A DNA stretch of 64,000 nucleotides from Cytospora piceicola (Eukaryota > Ascomycota > Sordariomycetes > Diaporthales > Cytosporaceae): the NCBI GenBank assembly GCA_023375675.1, contig JALQBC010000008.1, forward strand, positions 992,001 to 1,056,000, read 5' to 3'. Under the pieces are notes generated by a model, which saw only the letters and a program-made list of their open reading frames with translations, did no database searches and was not told the origin of the DNA. The translations under genes were made by a program, and so were the position numbers. Positions 1 through 9,730 of this stretch are shown piece after piece. Each line of letters opens with the position of its first letter. Within the stretch, counting starts at the first letter, position 1.

Positions 1-1899
1 GGCTTCCAGAACAAACGCCTCGACACCGGACAAATACTTGCTGATGGTATCCCGAGTCTGTTTGTCGGATTTGACTAGGGTGTCCAATTGTTGCTCCCAT
101 CCAGGCTCAAACTTGAAGTCGTCCTTGAGGGCTGCGAGGAATAGCATCCGCTTGCAATACGTGACGGCGGTGGGGAAGGCCTGTGGTGCCAGATCCACGA
201 AGTTCTGCATGACCCAGGAGTCATCTCCCATCACGGCGGAAGTTCCATAACCAATTGGTTCCATGAAAAATTGCTTCACCAACGCCTGCCAATCCGGCAG
301 GTCATTCGTAATCTGCACGTCGTTGACCCGGTACGTCCAGGGGTCTAGGCCCTTGCGGCCCTCTTCGATAACTTCCATCCTCTCGTCGCTGCGTCCATCG
401 ATGGCTAGAATGTCGACCCATCTGGCGATGGGATCTGACAAAGCAAGGCACTGATTTGCCCATTTAGTAGCCACGTGGCGTACGCTCCTCACGGCATCTC
501 CACCTTCAGAAAGTGTCATGTAAGTAAGGATGATGGTCCGCAGACTATCGAATTCTCCGTTACCAGGCTTGAAAAGCGAGGTCATAACAGAAAGGGCACC
601 TTCAATGTTCACCACGACCTCGGGTGTGGGGTCCTCCGAGAGAGACCGGAATAGCCATGACACTAGCTCCAGGAGCTTGGACTGCTCAATTGTTGAGCCT
701 CTTGCCAAAACACCAATCGTCTCGTATGCCCTTGCTCGTAGGTTCCTGTCATCGAGCGGATCTAATGCTCTTTTCTCCTGGCTCGGCTTCGGCCAACCCT
801 GTTCCTCTGTGATGAAGAATCGCAGCAGACCAACCAATGGAGGACCAATGGTGAAGTCGCTTCGCCCGGGACCGATGCGAGCCACCCAGTTGATGAACTC
901 AAAGAGGGCTTTATGCAGTTTGGTCAGTTGCAACCCATCGACAGCCCCGTCCGTAGGTTTGATATCTCGCTGAACCACCTTGAGGATAGCTTGCGTAAAA
1001 GTAGTGGAGACCGCTGACTTGGACAGCAAGTTGAGTATCCTGATGCGGTATGTGGGCGGCAGTCGAGAGTGAGCATCGAAGAGCAACCTGACCCGAGTCT
1101 CGTCCTCCAAAGACACCTTGTTCCTCATCAACATAGCCTCGCCTACCGCGTTGATGCGATAGTCGGTACTGGCCGCGGCATTGATGGCGGGCATGAACCT
1201 CTCCTCGTCCGCAAATGCGCCGCTCTCCAGGAATTTCGCGGCTTTGATCTTGGTCGTTGCCAAGTCCAGCCCCCCAGCACCCCATGTCTCCTCGTGCTTG
1301 CCCAGTGAGAGAAATGCGACGTCTGCGTCGACGAGGCCAAACGGCCGCGCAGCCGCGGACAGCAAGAGGAGCTTTCCCAGCCACGCCGCGACGAACTCGG
1401 CATCCTTGCCGTCTGACAGCCCGACCTCGCCGCGGAAGGCCTCGTCCTCCTTGCTGCCCCTGGGTGGAATGGTGAGGTCCTTGAGCGTGTGCAGGAAGAA
1501 ATTAAACCTCGCGGGGGTGGTATGCGTGCTCTGGTGGATGCCGCCCAGGATGGCCGGCACGAGTTTAGTCCGTTGGTCAGCACTGATCCTCTCGATGCTG
1601 TGCTGGATGAAAGTGATGTCGAGCTGCCTGATAACGGGGTGGCTGCTTTGTATGTACTGGTCCCAGAGAGCAGCAACTGGCAAGACCACATCGGGGGATT
1701 TGATGAAAACCTTCAGCCTCTGGGCGATAGTGACGACCTTTGCACGGACGGATGCATGGTCGCTACCAGCCTTGAGGAGCAGGGGCGGCAGGTAGGTGTT
1801 GAGCAGTTGGCCGAGCTTTGGGCCGTCGTTTGCGACGTTGAGGATGCGCAGGTTGACCTTGTCGACGAGCTCGAGCTCCTTTTGCTCGGTGGAAGCCAT
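1..1899 (-). CDS. ecm29: Proteasome-associated HEAT-repeat protein Ecm29, N-terminal third (runs off window)
   Basis: An open frame runs without a stop or intron from the ATG at 1899 to base 1, giving 633 codons, so the 3' two thirds (the family is about 1,800-1,900 residues) lie outside the window. The N-terminus MASTEQKELELVDKVNLRIL followed by GPKLGQLLNTYLPPLLLKAG is the conserved opening of Ecm29. The rest is helical, HEAT-like and without low complexity. In the family, Ecm29 tethers the 19S regulatory particle to the 20S core and acts in proteasome quality control in nucleus and cytoplasm. The start is the first ATG of the frame and coincides with the conserved start. Ecm29 identity is from recognition of the N-terminal pattern; the alternative is another HEAT-repeat protein, less likely. 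Confidence 0.85.
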   Translation of the reverse strand, partial: MASTEQKELELVDKVNLRILNVANDGPKLGQLLNTYLPPLLLKAGSDHASVRAKVVTIAQRLKVFIKSPDVVLPVAALWDQYIQSSHPVIRQLDITFIQHSIERISADQRTKLVPAILGGIHQSTHTTPARFNFFLHTLKDLTIPPRGSKEDEAFRGEVGLSDGKDAEFVAAWLGKLLLLSAAARPFGLVDADVAFLSLGKHEETWGAGGLDLATTKIKAAKFLESGAFADEERFMPAINAAASTDYRINAVGEAMLMRNKVSLEDETRVRLLFDAHSRLPPTYRIRILNLLSKSAVSTTFTQAILKVVQRDIKPTDGAVDGLQLTKLHKALFEFINWVARIGPGRSDFTIGPPLVGLLRFFITEEQGWPKPSQEKRALDPLDDRNLRARAYETIGVLARGSTIEQSKLLELVSWLFRSLSEDPTPEVVVNIEGALSVMTSLFKPGNGEFDSLRTIILTYMTLSEGGDAVRSVRHVATKWANQCLALSDPIARWVDILAIDGRSDERMEVIEEGRKGLDPWTYRVNDVQITNDLPDWQALVKQFFMEPIGYGTSAVMGDDSWVMQNFVDLAPQAFPTAVTYCKRMLFLAALKDDFKFEPGWEQQLDTLVKSDKQTRDTISKYLSGVEAFVLEA

Positions 1900-2852
1900 G
1901 CTGCGCTATATTTCCGTCCCCTTATGTCCTGTGTCGTCCAACGGCAGGTGTCGTGCCTGGATATTGTGGTATGAAATAATTCAGGGTGGAACGGGAGAAG
2001 GGTGAAGCAATGATCGTGTCCCCTTCACGTCGCAACACACAGACGATTTGTAAAGGAAGGACGGAATGAGGACAGAGACAAACGGGGGTAAGAAAAAGAG
2101 AAAACCGAGGCTATTTCATCTACACCATGGTTTGTCTGATATCACGCGATATAAATCCAAAGCTGTTGGATGTTGCTGCTGTCGTCATATGAGACCTGCC
2201 TGCAGCTAGGTAAATTGAATGAACGTCGCCTCGCCTTGCCAGCCTGCCTAGCATCCAGTCCAGTATCGTCTGCTGTGTCGGCCGCCGGACCACTGTTTAC
2301 GAGGGTGCCGAGTCAGCATTGTCCACCAGTGCGAGTGGGTAGCCGTCTGACATTGCTTACGTAACCCGATATACGAAGGTTGGTTCTGCACGCTGCCGCA
2401 AGGCAACCCCTATAGGACATTACGAAGCACTTATACAGCGAATTGTTATGATGCCGATTGGACCAACTTGAGAGGTGGTATCCGTGACCAATTACTACTA
2501 ATCGATTTCTCATGGATTACTTACCTGTTAGTCAGTCATCTGCGCAGAATGGCGCCCTTGAGACATACGCCACCGACGTCCGTACCATGCCATCCGCCAA
2601 TAATGACTTCGAAACTCGTTCACTTCGATGATATATCACGAGATATATCATGTAGGTGGTGTCTTCCAATACGACCCATAATGCTGTGAAACTCTTTCTT
2701 CGGCATCGACGATCTCGTCCAGTCAGTTCCTACAGTAGGCATGAATTGGTTGCCCCCAGTTCAGTAAAGATGCAATGCATTTATATATGGACGTCCTAGG
2801 GATACATGATATTGTTATCCTACTGACGCACCATTTCCGCCTACGCCCAACC
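1900..2852. other. Intergenic, upstream of ecm29
   Basis: No gene supported. It holds the presumed ecm29 promoter and 5' UTR. Around 2,627-2,650 there is a short direct repeat, GATATATCA twice, separated by CGA. Small ORFs here lack codon structure or family resemblance. Confidence 0.5.
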
Positions 2853-3026
2853 ATGCACCGTGTCGCTCTACTCCTGTTATTGCCGCTCTGTTCGTGCCTT
2901 GCGGCGCCTTCCATCCTCATCCCCACACCCGAATCTAGCTCTGTTGACCAGTCTAAACCGGGTACTGTTGCTCTTCTGAAAATCTTCAAATTCGCGTGCA
3001 AATTGTTTCCCATATATTTGGCATAG
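2853..3026 (+). CDS. Possible small secreted peptide (57 aa), or first exon of a lost gene
   Basis: The ATG at 2853 opens a 57-codon frame. It begins MHRVALLLLLPLCSCLAAPS, a textbook signal peptide: basic n-region, leucine core, and an AxA-like cleavage site near residue 19. The remainder is short, contains IPTPESSSVDQSKP and then a hydrophobic tail, and has no recognised domain. Because it stops only 8 bp before the end of convergent idh1, it may be a chance ORF, a genuine tiny secreted peptide, or the first exon of a gene whose later exons are gone. The only positive evidence is the signal-peptide quality. Confidence 0.25.
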   Translation: MHRVALLLLLPLCSCLAAPSILIPTPESSSVDQSKPGTVALLKIFKFACKLFPIYLA

Positions 3027-3033
3027 TTTTCCT

Positions 3034-4280
3034 TTACAGAGTCTCCATCTTGTCCAGGATGGCCTTGGTGAACTCGTGGGTCGAGTTCATGCCACCCATG
3101 TCACGAGTGCGCACCTTGCCGTCGGCAATGACAGCGTAGATAGCCTTGGAGATCCTGTTGGCGTGGTCGTCGAGGCCGAGGTGGCGCAGCAGCATGCTTC
3201 CGGAGAGGATCAGCGCGGAGGGGTTGGCCTGGTCCTTGCCCTGGATGTCCAGGCCGACGTGTCGGCAGCCGGGCTCGAAGACGGCAACGTCACGGCCCAT
3301 GTTGCAGCCTGGCACGATACCGGGGCCACCAACCAGCGCGGAGCCGATGTTGGACAGGATGCCACCGTACAGGTTGGGCATGACCATGACGTCGAACTGC
3401 TGGGGCTTGGAGACGCACTGCATGGAGGCGTTGTCGACGATCATGTCGTTGGCCTCGATGGTGGGGTACTCGGCGGCGATGCGGTGGAAGGTAGATCGGA
3501 ACAGACCGTCGGCCAGCTTCATGATGTTGGCCTTGTGGATGCAGGTAACCTTCTTGCGGTTGTTGGCCAGAGCGAAGCTGAAGGCGAACTTGGCGATGCG
3601 CTCAGACTTGGCGCGGGTGATGATCTTGAGCGACTCGACGACGCCGTTGACGGACTGGTGCTCCAGGCCGGAGTACTCACCCTCGGTGTTCTCACGGATG
3701 ATGCACATGTCGACGCCCTTGTGGCGGGTCTCGTAGCCGGGGACGTTCTTGATGAGGGAGACGGAAGCGTAGATGTCGAGCTCCTGGCGCAGAGCGACGT
3801 TGAAGGACTTGTGACCGCTGCGCTCCAGGGGGGTGTGCAGGATTCCCTTGAGGCCGAGCTTGTTGCGGCGCAGGGAACTGACGGCCTCCTTGAACATATC
3901 CTCTGCTGAGCGTCCTGAAGCGCTGTTGCCGAGTCCTGACATGTCGATCTGCTCCCACTCGATGGGCACGTTGTCCGCCTTGAAGATGGTCTTGACGCTC
4001 TCGGCGACCTCGGAACCGATGCCGTCACCGGGGATCAGGGACACGGTGTACTTGCCGCCATACTTGGCAGGCTTGAAGACATCGCTCTGGATGGTGGCAT
4101 ATGTTCGTGCGGCGATCGGGGACTGCTGCTGCTTGGCAGCACGCATGAGGCTCTAGTGGGAAGAAGCAAAAAAAGTGTAAGCATGTGTACCATCATATCG
4201 ATCTCGCAGCAGCCAGTGCTTGGCAGGGCGCAGTGGCTGTGGCTTACCGAGGCCGTTCTTGCCGAGTTTCTGGACAGCAT
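3034..4280 (-). CDS. idh1: Mitochondrial NAD-dependent isocitrate dehydrogenase subunit 1
   Basis: Two exons: 4280-4248 and 4152-3034, with the intron at 4247-4153 (GTAAGC...CTAG). The join restores MLSRNSARTAS-SLMRAAKQQQ and gives 383 residues, normal for the family. The N-terminus is a mitochondrial presequence (Arg/Ser/Ala-rich, no acidic residues in the first 30). The body is a complete isocitrate/isopropylmalate dehydrogenase fold: LIPGDGIGSEV near residue 50, IRENTEGEYSGLEH, HKANIMKLADGLF, and MPNLYGGILSNIGSALVGG. The order and wording match Idh1, the regulatory partner of the Idh1/Idh2 octamer that converts isocitrate to 2-oxoglutarate in the TCA cycle. The start in exon 1 is preferred over internal Mets because only it supplies the targeting peptide. 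Confidence 0.95.
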
Positions 4281-5578
4281 CTTGGCTATGGGGGAGTCGT
4301 GTAGGAGCGGAGAGGTGTCGAAAGGGTAGACTGGGTTGAAGGAGCGAGGTTTCGGGGGAGAGATGGATGGGTGATGTCGTCAGGAGGAGGCTGTCCAACA
4401 GCTTCGCACACACAAAGGAAAGGTAATGGGTGATGTGGATAGTGTACGGGTAAGAATTAGCCTGCAAATGCCTCAAGAGAAAACAAATTGACGATGGCTA
4501 TTCGCAGCGGCTTAGTTTTGGCAGAGCAGATTCAAGAAAGGCTGGGTCAAGGATCCACCAAATTCGGCGCTTCTCGGTTTACCGGGCTACGCCGCTCGCT
4601 TGAAGCTCGGTCAGAAGGCAAACACCTCCGGCTGCAAAATAATCTTCCGACCCGGCCGCCAAGACAAGCTTTTAGTTGACGACACACTGCTGTCCAGTAG
4701 CCTGCCCATAGTAAGAGCCGCAAGTCACAGTGCTATCGTTTGTACACCCACAATCCGTGTCGGATAGTTAGTGACATGTCTGCCCCACAATTGATGAGCA
4801 CTTGTGCCTGACTAGCAACATTATCCATCTCCCTTCTTTCCTTAAATGTGTATATACGCAAGCTCTTATCTTATTTTTCGGATAGTAAATTGGCATCTAA
4901 GACGTCCGTATACGAACCGCCTGCTAGCCGATAAGAGATTTCGCCCGCAAAATCACTTAGCACTAACAGGAAGTATGTACTGGCTGTTAGGCTTAGGTTT
5001 TCAGGGTTAGGGCTTTCAATTTCGACATGGTTAGGGGGGACTAAGTAATTACCTAACTAAGTAGGTAACTACCTAGGTAATTATTTGATCAAATAGGTAA
5101 GAAGGTAGCTAGGGATGTAAGTAGGGAGGTAGGTCCGTTGGTAAGTAGGTAGGTAGGTAGGTAGGTAGGTAGGCTGCGGGGATGCGTTGCCACCACATAT
5201 ACCTTGATGGGTACTTTACCCGCGTCGAACATTCTCCTGGCCTCAGCCTTAGAGTGTCGACCGCAGCCATAAATACAACTTGGGTTGGTCTCGAGTATCG
5301 ACTCACTTCAACCGATTCACAGGAGAGATGATCTAATATCATCAATCGTCAGAGAGTGACCTGGCAATCTGGCGTCTAGACATCGGGACAGTGAATCACA
5401 TTCAAGGCGCCGGCCATGGTACGGGGAGCCGAGAACGAGGAAGAAGATTAAGCAAGTAAAATAAATGGTGAACAAACTCCCTCCTTATGGGAATACAACT
5501 AAATCGTCCCAAGCAACTTGTTCCCTCGAACAATCTCCCTGGGCAGATAAGGCAGTTCTCAAGACCATCACTCATCAA
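4281..5578. other. Intergenic with TAGG microsatellite and telomere-like words
   Basis: No gene supported. It holds the idh1 promoter side (4,281-4,500). The stretch 4,985-5,040 carries several TTAGGC/TTAGGT/AGGGTTAGGG words. The stretch 5,040-5,115 is rich in TAGGTA/TACCTA, and 5,143-5,171 is a TAGG tetranucleotide run. The rest looks like ordinary spacer and the 3' flank of the gene that ends at 5579. Confidence 0.6.
5140..5172. repeat. (TAGG)n microsatellite
   Basis: About seven uninterrupted TAGG units. It is preceded by a looser field of TAGGTA and GTAGG words from about 5,045, including the palindrome CTACCTAGGTA. Confidence 0.9.
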
Positions 5579-8500
5579 TCAGAACACCTCAATCTCGTCC
5601 AGACTCAGTGGAATCAAGACCACCGGACTGTACGTGCCACCACCCGGCGTTCCCTTGAGTGTGGGAGGGCCCCCTACATTGGGGTCTTCTTCATGGTCAG
5701 AATCCCAATCTTCTTCCCACCCTTCTTCGGGGTCAGAAGGCCAATCCTTCTCCCAGTCTCCTTCCGAGTCAGAATCCCAATCTTTTTCCCACTCATCTCC
5801 GGGTTCTGGCTTAGGCTGCGCTTTGGGTTTACCGTAGTGCTCCTCAATCCAAGCCAAATCGGAGACAAGCACCTCCCTCTGGATCACAGCGTCCATGATG
5901 TTTCGGTGCTCCGCCCTCCAGGACTCACTCATGATGTCCTGGGCGAGTGCCTTCTTGTCCTGCTCGATGGCCTTCTTCAACCTTTCCCGAAACTCGGGGT
6001 TATCCACGTTCTTGCCCAATCGTTTCGCCCTCGTTTTTTCTTCATTCTTCACGTGCTTCTTGTAACTCCTGTACTTCTTGGATTGCATTGCCATCTTCTT
6101 CAGCATCGAAATCGCGTCTGTGGTTTCCTTGTCGAGGCCTTCTAGTGGCTTGAAGGGCAGTTTCGGGTTGATCTTGGCCGCTACCGCCTTGAGAGCTTCC
6201 TGTGCTACGTCTTGAAAGCACTCCAGGCGTCTCCCAGGGTTCTTGTTCTTGGGCGTCTCCAGCTCATCTTGGGTCTTCCTCCGGAGTCCTTGGAAATGAG
6301 CATTTATCCACTCGTTCTCCCCCGAGTTGTCGTTATAAATCCACAACACAGGCGTATTCTCGAACCTCTCGTCATACATAATTATCCAGGCAAATTCTGA
6401 TTGACCGTATGCCGGCCAGACAAGGCCAAATCTCGCAAGGGTGCCCTGCTGCTCTAGGTACCTCTGAGCCACCGTTGCCACTTGATCAACGTAAAACGTA
6501 TTGGTATTTGTCCACTCGGAACCTTCTGGGGCCTCTTTGACCACCTTGTCGTAGATACGTTGTAGTTCGAAAAGTGTCGGCGGCTGAACAGACGGGAACT
6601 GGTGCTGAATGCTGTGTTGTATAGCATACCACGCGCAGAGACGGCCTCGTGCGGATGTGGGAATGCGTTGCGCGCCGCCGGGAAAGTCGTGCTCATAAAT
6701 CAGGCGCCAGTCTCGTTCCTGTGGCCTTTCCCCCGGCAGCGCGGGCGTCGTGGGAGTAGTCGCAGTAGTCCATGGGAGACACTGGTCCCGCTTCTCGCAA
6801 CATTTCTGGCACTCGCAAATCTCTTTCCCCTTTCCCTTGTCGATTTTCGGAAGCGGGGGCGCAGGAGGCTCCGGTGGGGGCTTTTTCCCTGGGCGTGGTT
6901 TTTTGGGCGGAAGATTCCCGGGAGGACGGGCCCCAGGAGGAGGATCCTTAACAGGAACCGGTGGTCCTGGAGGAGGAGGAGGAGGAGGAGGAGGAGGAGG
7001 AGGAGGAGGAGGAGGTGGTGGTGGTGGTGGTGGAGGAGGAGGTGGAGGGGGAGGAGGAGGAGGTGGTGGAGGGGGAGGAGGTGGAGGAGGAGGAGGAGGA
7101 GGAGGTGGAGGGGGAGGAGGTGGAGGGGGAGGAGGTGGAGGGGGAGGTGGAGGGGGAGGGGGAGGAAGAGATGGAGGGAGGCCTGGAGGAAAACCGGGAG
7201 GGAGGCCTGGAGGGAAACCGGGAGGGAAACCAGGAGGGAAACCGGGTGGGAAACCTGGGAAACCTGGGAAACCTGGGAAAGCTGGAGGGAGGATTGGAGG
7301 GAAATTAGGCTCGGGACTGTTGGGAGGCGCCGGTGGAGTCTTTCCTCTTGGGGGTGGTCTCTTGTGGGGCCGTATATTCTTAGGAGGACGAGTTTTACCA
7401 GGAGGCTTCTTGATTGGGTTTGATCCTGGGGGAGGTATGACTGGAGGAAACTCTGGAGGGACGACTGGAGGGAGAATAGGAGACTCGGGAATTGGAGGAA
7501 GGGTTGGTTCAAATGGTGGACGCTTTTTTCCTCCGTGTTTCTTCTTACGAGGCGGCTTATTCTTAGGAGGACGAGTTCTACCAGGAGGGTTCTTGATAGG
7601 GTTGGATCCTGGGGGTGGTATAATCGGAGGGATACCTGGAGGGATGACTGGAGGTATGATAGGCTCAGGACTATTAGGAGGCGCTGGTGGACGCTTCCCC
7701 TTTGGGGGTTTTCTTCCGAATGGGGGGTTATTCTTGGAAGGACGTGTCTTATCATGAGGTCTTCGTATTGGGCCCGGCCCTGGAGGAGGGTTTGGTGGTC
7801 CTGGATCGATGACTGGAGGTAGGATAGGCTCAGGACTATTAGGAGGCGCTGGTGGACGCTTCCCCTTTGGGGGTTTTCTTCCGAACGGGGGCTTATTTTT
7901 AGAAGGACGTGTCCTATCATGAGGTCTTCGTATTGGGCCCGGCCCTGGAGGAGGGTTTGGGGGACTGGGCGGCCCAACTGGAGGTAGAACAGGCTCAGGA
8001 CCGTTAGGAGGGGCAGGGGGCGGTGGTGGGTTTCCTCCTGGCGGTGGTCTTCCGGGTGGCTCATTATTCCCAGGAGGACGGCCTTCTGGTGGTTTCACTG
8101 CTGGTGGCTTCGGGTGTTTCCATGGTAGCTTCAATCCAGGCTTCCATTCATGTAGAAGGACATCAACAAACATAAGGCTGACAATCCCTCCTGGTATAAA
8201 CAAAAAGAAAAGCTTTCGACGGTCATCATCATCTTCATCAGGCGGCGACGCCGTCGTAGTAGCAGGGCCTATTGCGGTGGTAGTATCTGTGGTCGAGGTG
8301 ATGATCCTGCTTGTGCTGATATGCGACGTTCTTGGTTTCGAGGAGCTTGACGTTACTTTCGAGGTGCTTGTCGATTTCCAGGTGCTCGATATCCACGGGC
8401 TTGAGGAAGCTTTTGAGGCAGTCGATGTTCCAGGGGAGCCTGACTTTGTCGTAGTTATTGTTGTTGTCGTCGTCGTTGTTGCAGATTTCGAGGATGTTGA

Positions 8501-9730
8501 CGATCCAGCAATGTCCGAGACCCAGCCACCCGTAGAGTTAGTAGGTGTATTGGTACTAGTAATACCTGGCGTCTCCGTCTTTGTCGAAGTCAATGTTTCC
8601 ACCGCAGTCGAGGTGCTTGTCGGGTTTGAATTGCTCGTGGGGCGTTTCGAAGTTCTTGTCGCTTTCGAGCTCAATGAGCTAGAGGTAGCCTTCGAGGCAG
8701 TTGATGTTGTAACAACACCTGACGTTGTTTTTGTAGGATTCGATGTGCTTGTCGGCGGCTTCGAGCTAGTTGATGATTTGGAGGTGGTCGACAATGTGGA
8801 CGATTTCGAAGATCTCGACGTTTTGACGATACTTGACGTCGTGGTAGACTTGGAGGTCGACGTTCTGATGACACCTGATGTTGATGTCTTTGGTTTCGTG
8901 GTAGTCGGGGTTTCATCAACGCCTGACTTTGTCGTGGTCACTGTTGTTGTCGTCGTCGGAGATTTCAATGAGGATGACGATTCAACTTTGTCTAACGTTG
9001 TACTGGTAACTGTCCTTGTTGTTCTAGATTTCGAGGCACTGGATGTCTCAATAATGCCTGGCCTTGTGGTGGTAACTGTGGTTGACGTTCCAAGGTTTGA
9101 ACTGGTCGACTTTTCAGAGTTATCTGACGTTGTAGTAGTGACTGTCTTTGTCGTTCTAGGTTTCGAACTAGTCGACGATGCACCGTCATCTGACTTAGTA
9201 TCAACAAGTATATCAGTGCTGGAATAGGGTGGTGTCAGAGTAACTGTCGTTGTAGTTATGGTTATCGTCTTCGCAGCACCTGTAGGTTTTGAGGTGGTCA
9301 ACGTCTTGGCGATGTCTGAAGTGCTACTGGGACTTGTCGTTGTCTTTCCAGATTTCGAGGTTGTTGAAGATCCGGCGAACTCCGACGTTGAATCATCAGA
9401 TTTGTTAGTGCTAGCAAAACCTGGCGTCTCTGTCTTCGTCGAAACTAGTGTTTTCACGACAGTCGAAGTGCTTGTAGATGTGGGAGTCACGGTGACCGTA
9501 ATGCCGTCAAAGCTGTTTATCTCCGTCTTCGTCGAGACGAATGTTTTCACGGCAGTAGATGTGCTTGTGGATGTTGGAATCAGGGTGACAGTAGTGATAT
9601 CGAGGACTGTTGCACCAGATATCGCATATGGGACATCGACATCTACGTCCTTGGGCGGCTGGGCGGCAGCCACATGTAGGGTGGCTAGCACCATACATGT
9701 AAGTGCGGAAGCTAAAGCCGGAGGGCGCAT
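5579..9730 (-). CDS. Giant modular secreted/membrane protein: Ser/Thr mucin region, TM, proline-rich repeats with poly-Pro tract, cysteine-peptidase-like C-terminus
   Basis: A single 1,383-codon frame. Residues 1-23 (MRPPALASALTCMVLATLHV...) are a signal peptide. Residues ~30-500 are a Ser/Thr-rich mucin-like region with repeated TSTSTSTVVKTLVSTKTET-like units. A hydrophobic segment at ~505-525 (KLFFLFIPGGIVSLMFVDVL) looks like a membrane span. Residues ~535-975 are proline-rich, with imperfect ~56-residue repeats containing PPAPPNSPEP, GPIRRPHDKTRPSKN and FGRKPPKGKRPP, then 66 consecutive prolines (856-921). After a Cys pair (CECQKCCEKRDQC) comes a globular part, ~1005-1160, with GRLCAWYAIQHSIQ (Cys1032) and LWIYNDNSG...NAHFQGL (His1145). 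The spacing and sequence style recall papain/OTU-type cysteine-peptidase domains; this is inference. A charged helical region and an acidic tail of EKDWDSDSEGDWEKDW-type repeats follow. Type I topology would put the peptidase-like part in the cytoplasm. Not recognised as a named protein. Confidence 0.85.
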   Translation of the reverse strand: MRPPALASALTCMVLATLHVAAAQPPKDVDVDVPYAISGATVLDITTVTLIPTSTSTSTAVKTFVSTKTEINSFDGITVTVTPTSTSTSTVVKTLVSTKTETPGFASTNKSDDSTSEFAGSSTTSKSGKTTTSPSSTSDIAKTLTTSKPTGAAKTITITTTTVTLTPPYSSTDILVDTKSDDGASSTSSKPRTTKTVTTTTSDNSEKSTSSNLGTSTTVTTTRPGIIETSSASKSRTTRTVTSTTLDKVESSSSLKSPTTTTTVTTTKSGVDETPTTTKPKTSTSGVIRTSTSKSTTTSSIVKTSRSSKSSTLSTTSKSSTSSKPPTSTSNPTKTTSGVVTTSTASKATSSSLSSKATRTSKRPTSNSNPTSTSTAVETLTSTKTETPGITSTNTPTNSTGGWVSDIAGSSTSSKSATTTTTTTITTTKSGSPGTSTASKASSSPWISSTWKSTSTSKVTSSSSKPRTSHISTSRIITSTTDTTTAIGPATTTASPPDEDDDDRRKLFFLFIPGGIVSLMFVDVLLHEWKPGLKLPWKHPKPPAVKPPEGRPPGNNEPPGRPPPGGNPPPPPAPPNGPEPVLPPVGPPSPPNPPPGPGPIRRPHDRTRPSKNKPPFGRKPPKGKRPPAPPNSPEPILPPVIDPGPPNPPPGPGPIRRPHDKTRPSKNNPPFGRKPPKGKRPPAPPNSPEPIIPPVIPPGIPPIIPPPGSNPIKNPPGRTRPPKNKPPRKKKHGGKKRPPFEPTLPPIPESPILPPVVPPEFPPVIPPPGSNPIKKPPGKTRPPKNIRPHKRPPPRGKTPPAPPNSPEPNFPPILPPAFPGFPGFPGFPPGFPPGFPPGFPPGLPPGFPPGLPPSLPPPPPPPPPPPPPPPPPPPPPPPPPPPPPPPPPPPPPPPPPPPPPPPPPPPPPPPPPPPPPPPPPPGPPVPVKDPPPGARPPGNLPPKKPRPGKKPPPEPPAPPLPKIDKGKGKEICECQKCCEKRDQCLPWTTATTPTTPALPGERPQERDWRLIYEHDFPGGAQRIPTSARGRLCAWYAIQHSIQHQFPSVQPPTLFELQRIYDKVVKEAPEGSEWTNTNTFYVDQVATVAQRYLEQQGTLARFGLVWPAYGQSEFAWIIMYDERFENTPVLWIYNDNSGENEWINAHFQGLRRKTQDELETPKNKNPGRRLECFQDVAQEALKAVAAKINPKLPFKPLEGLDKETTDAISMLKKMAMQSKKYRSYKKHVKNEEKTRAKRLGKNVDNPEFRERLKKAIEQDKKALAQDIMSESWRAEHRNIMDAVIQREVLVSDLAWIEEHYGKPKAQPKPEPGDEWEKDWDSDSEGDWEKDWPSDPEEGWEEDWDSDHEEDPNVGGPPTLKGTPGGGTYSPVVLIPLSLDEIEVF
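6968..7165 (-). repeat. Trinucleotide tract encoding 66 consecutive prolines
   Basis: On the + strand an unbroken run of NGG triplets (GGA, GGT, GGG in frame). In the sense frame this is 66 CCN codons, bounded by Leu-Ser-Leu-type sequence on one side and Gly on the other. The mixture of TCC-, ACC- and CCC-like phases shows block duplications rather than simple slippage of one codon. Length is likely to vary between strains and is prone to assembly error. Confidence 0.9.
7675..8010 (-). repeat. Two near-identical ~168-bp tandem copies in the proline-rich region
   Basis: The stretch from about 7,675 repeats from about 7,843 with only scattered substitutions. Both copies start with AGGAGGCGCTGGTGGACGCT and carry the same GAGGTCTTCGTATTGGGCCC block. 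The period of about 168 bp equals 56 codons, so the reading frame is kept. More diverged relatives occur at ~7,310-7,675. Confidence 0.85.

Noticed and set aside
3076..3909. 277-codon + strand ORF
   Set aside because: Antisense to idh1; Val/Asp/Gly-rich composition typical of a shadow frame.
6750..7757. 335-codon glycine-rich ORF on the + strand
   Set aside because: It is the complement of the proline-rich coding region; its composition is wholly explained by the opposite frame.
8277..9227. 316-codon Val/Asp-rich ORF on the + strand
   Set aside because: Antisense shadow of the Ser/Thr repeat region of the 1,383-residue protein.
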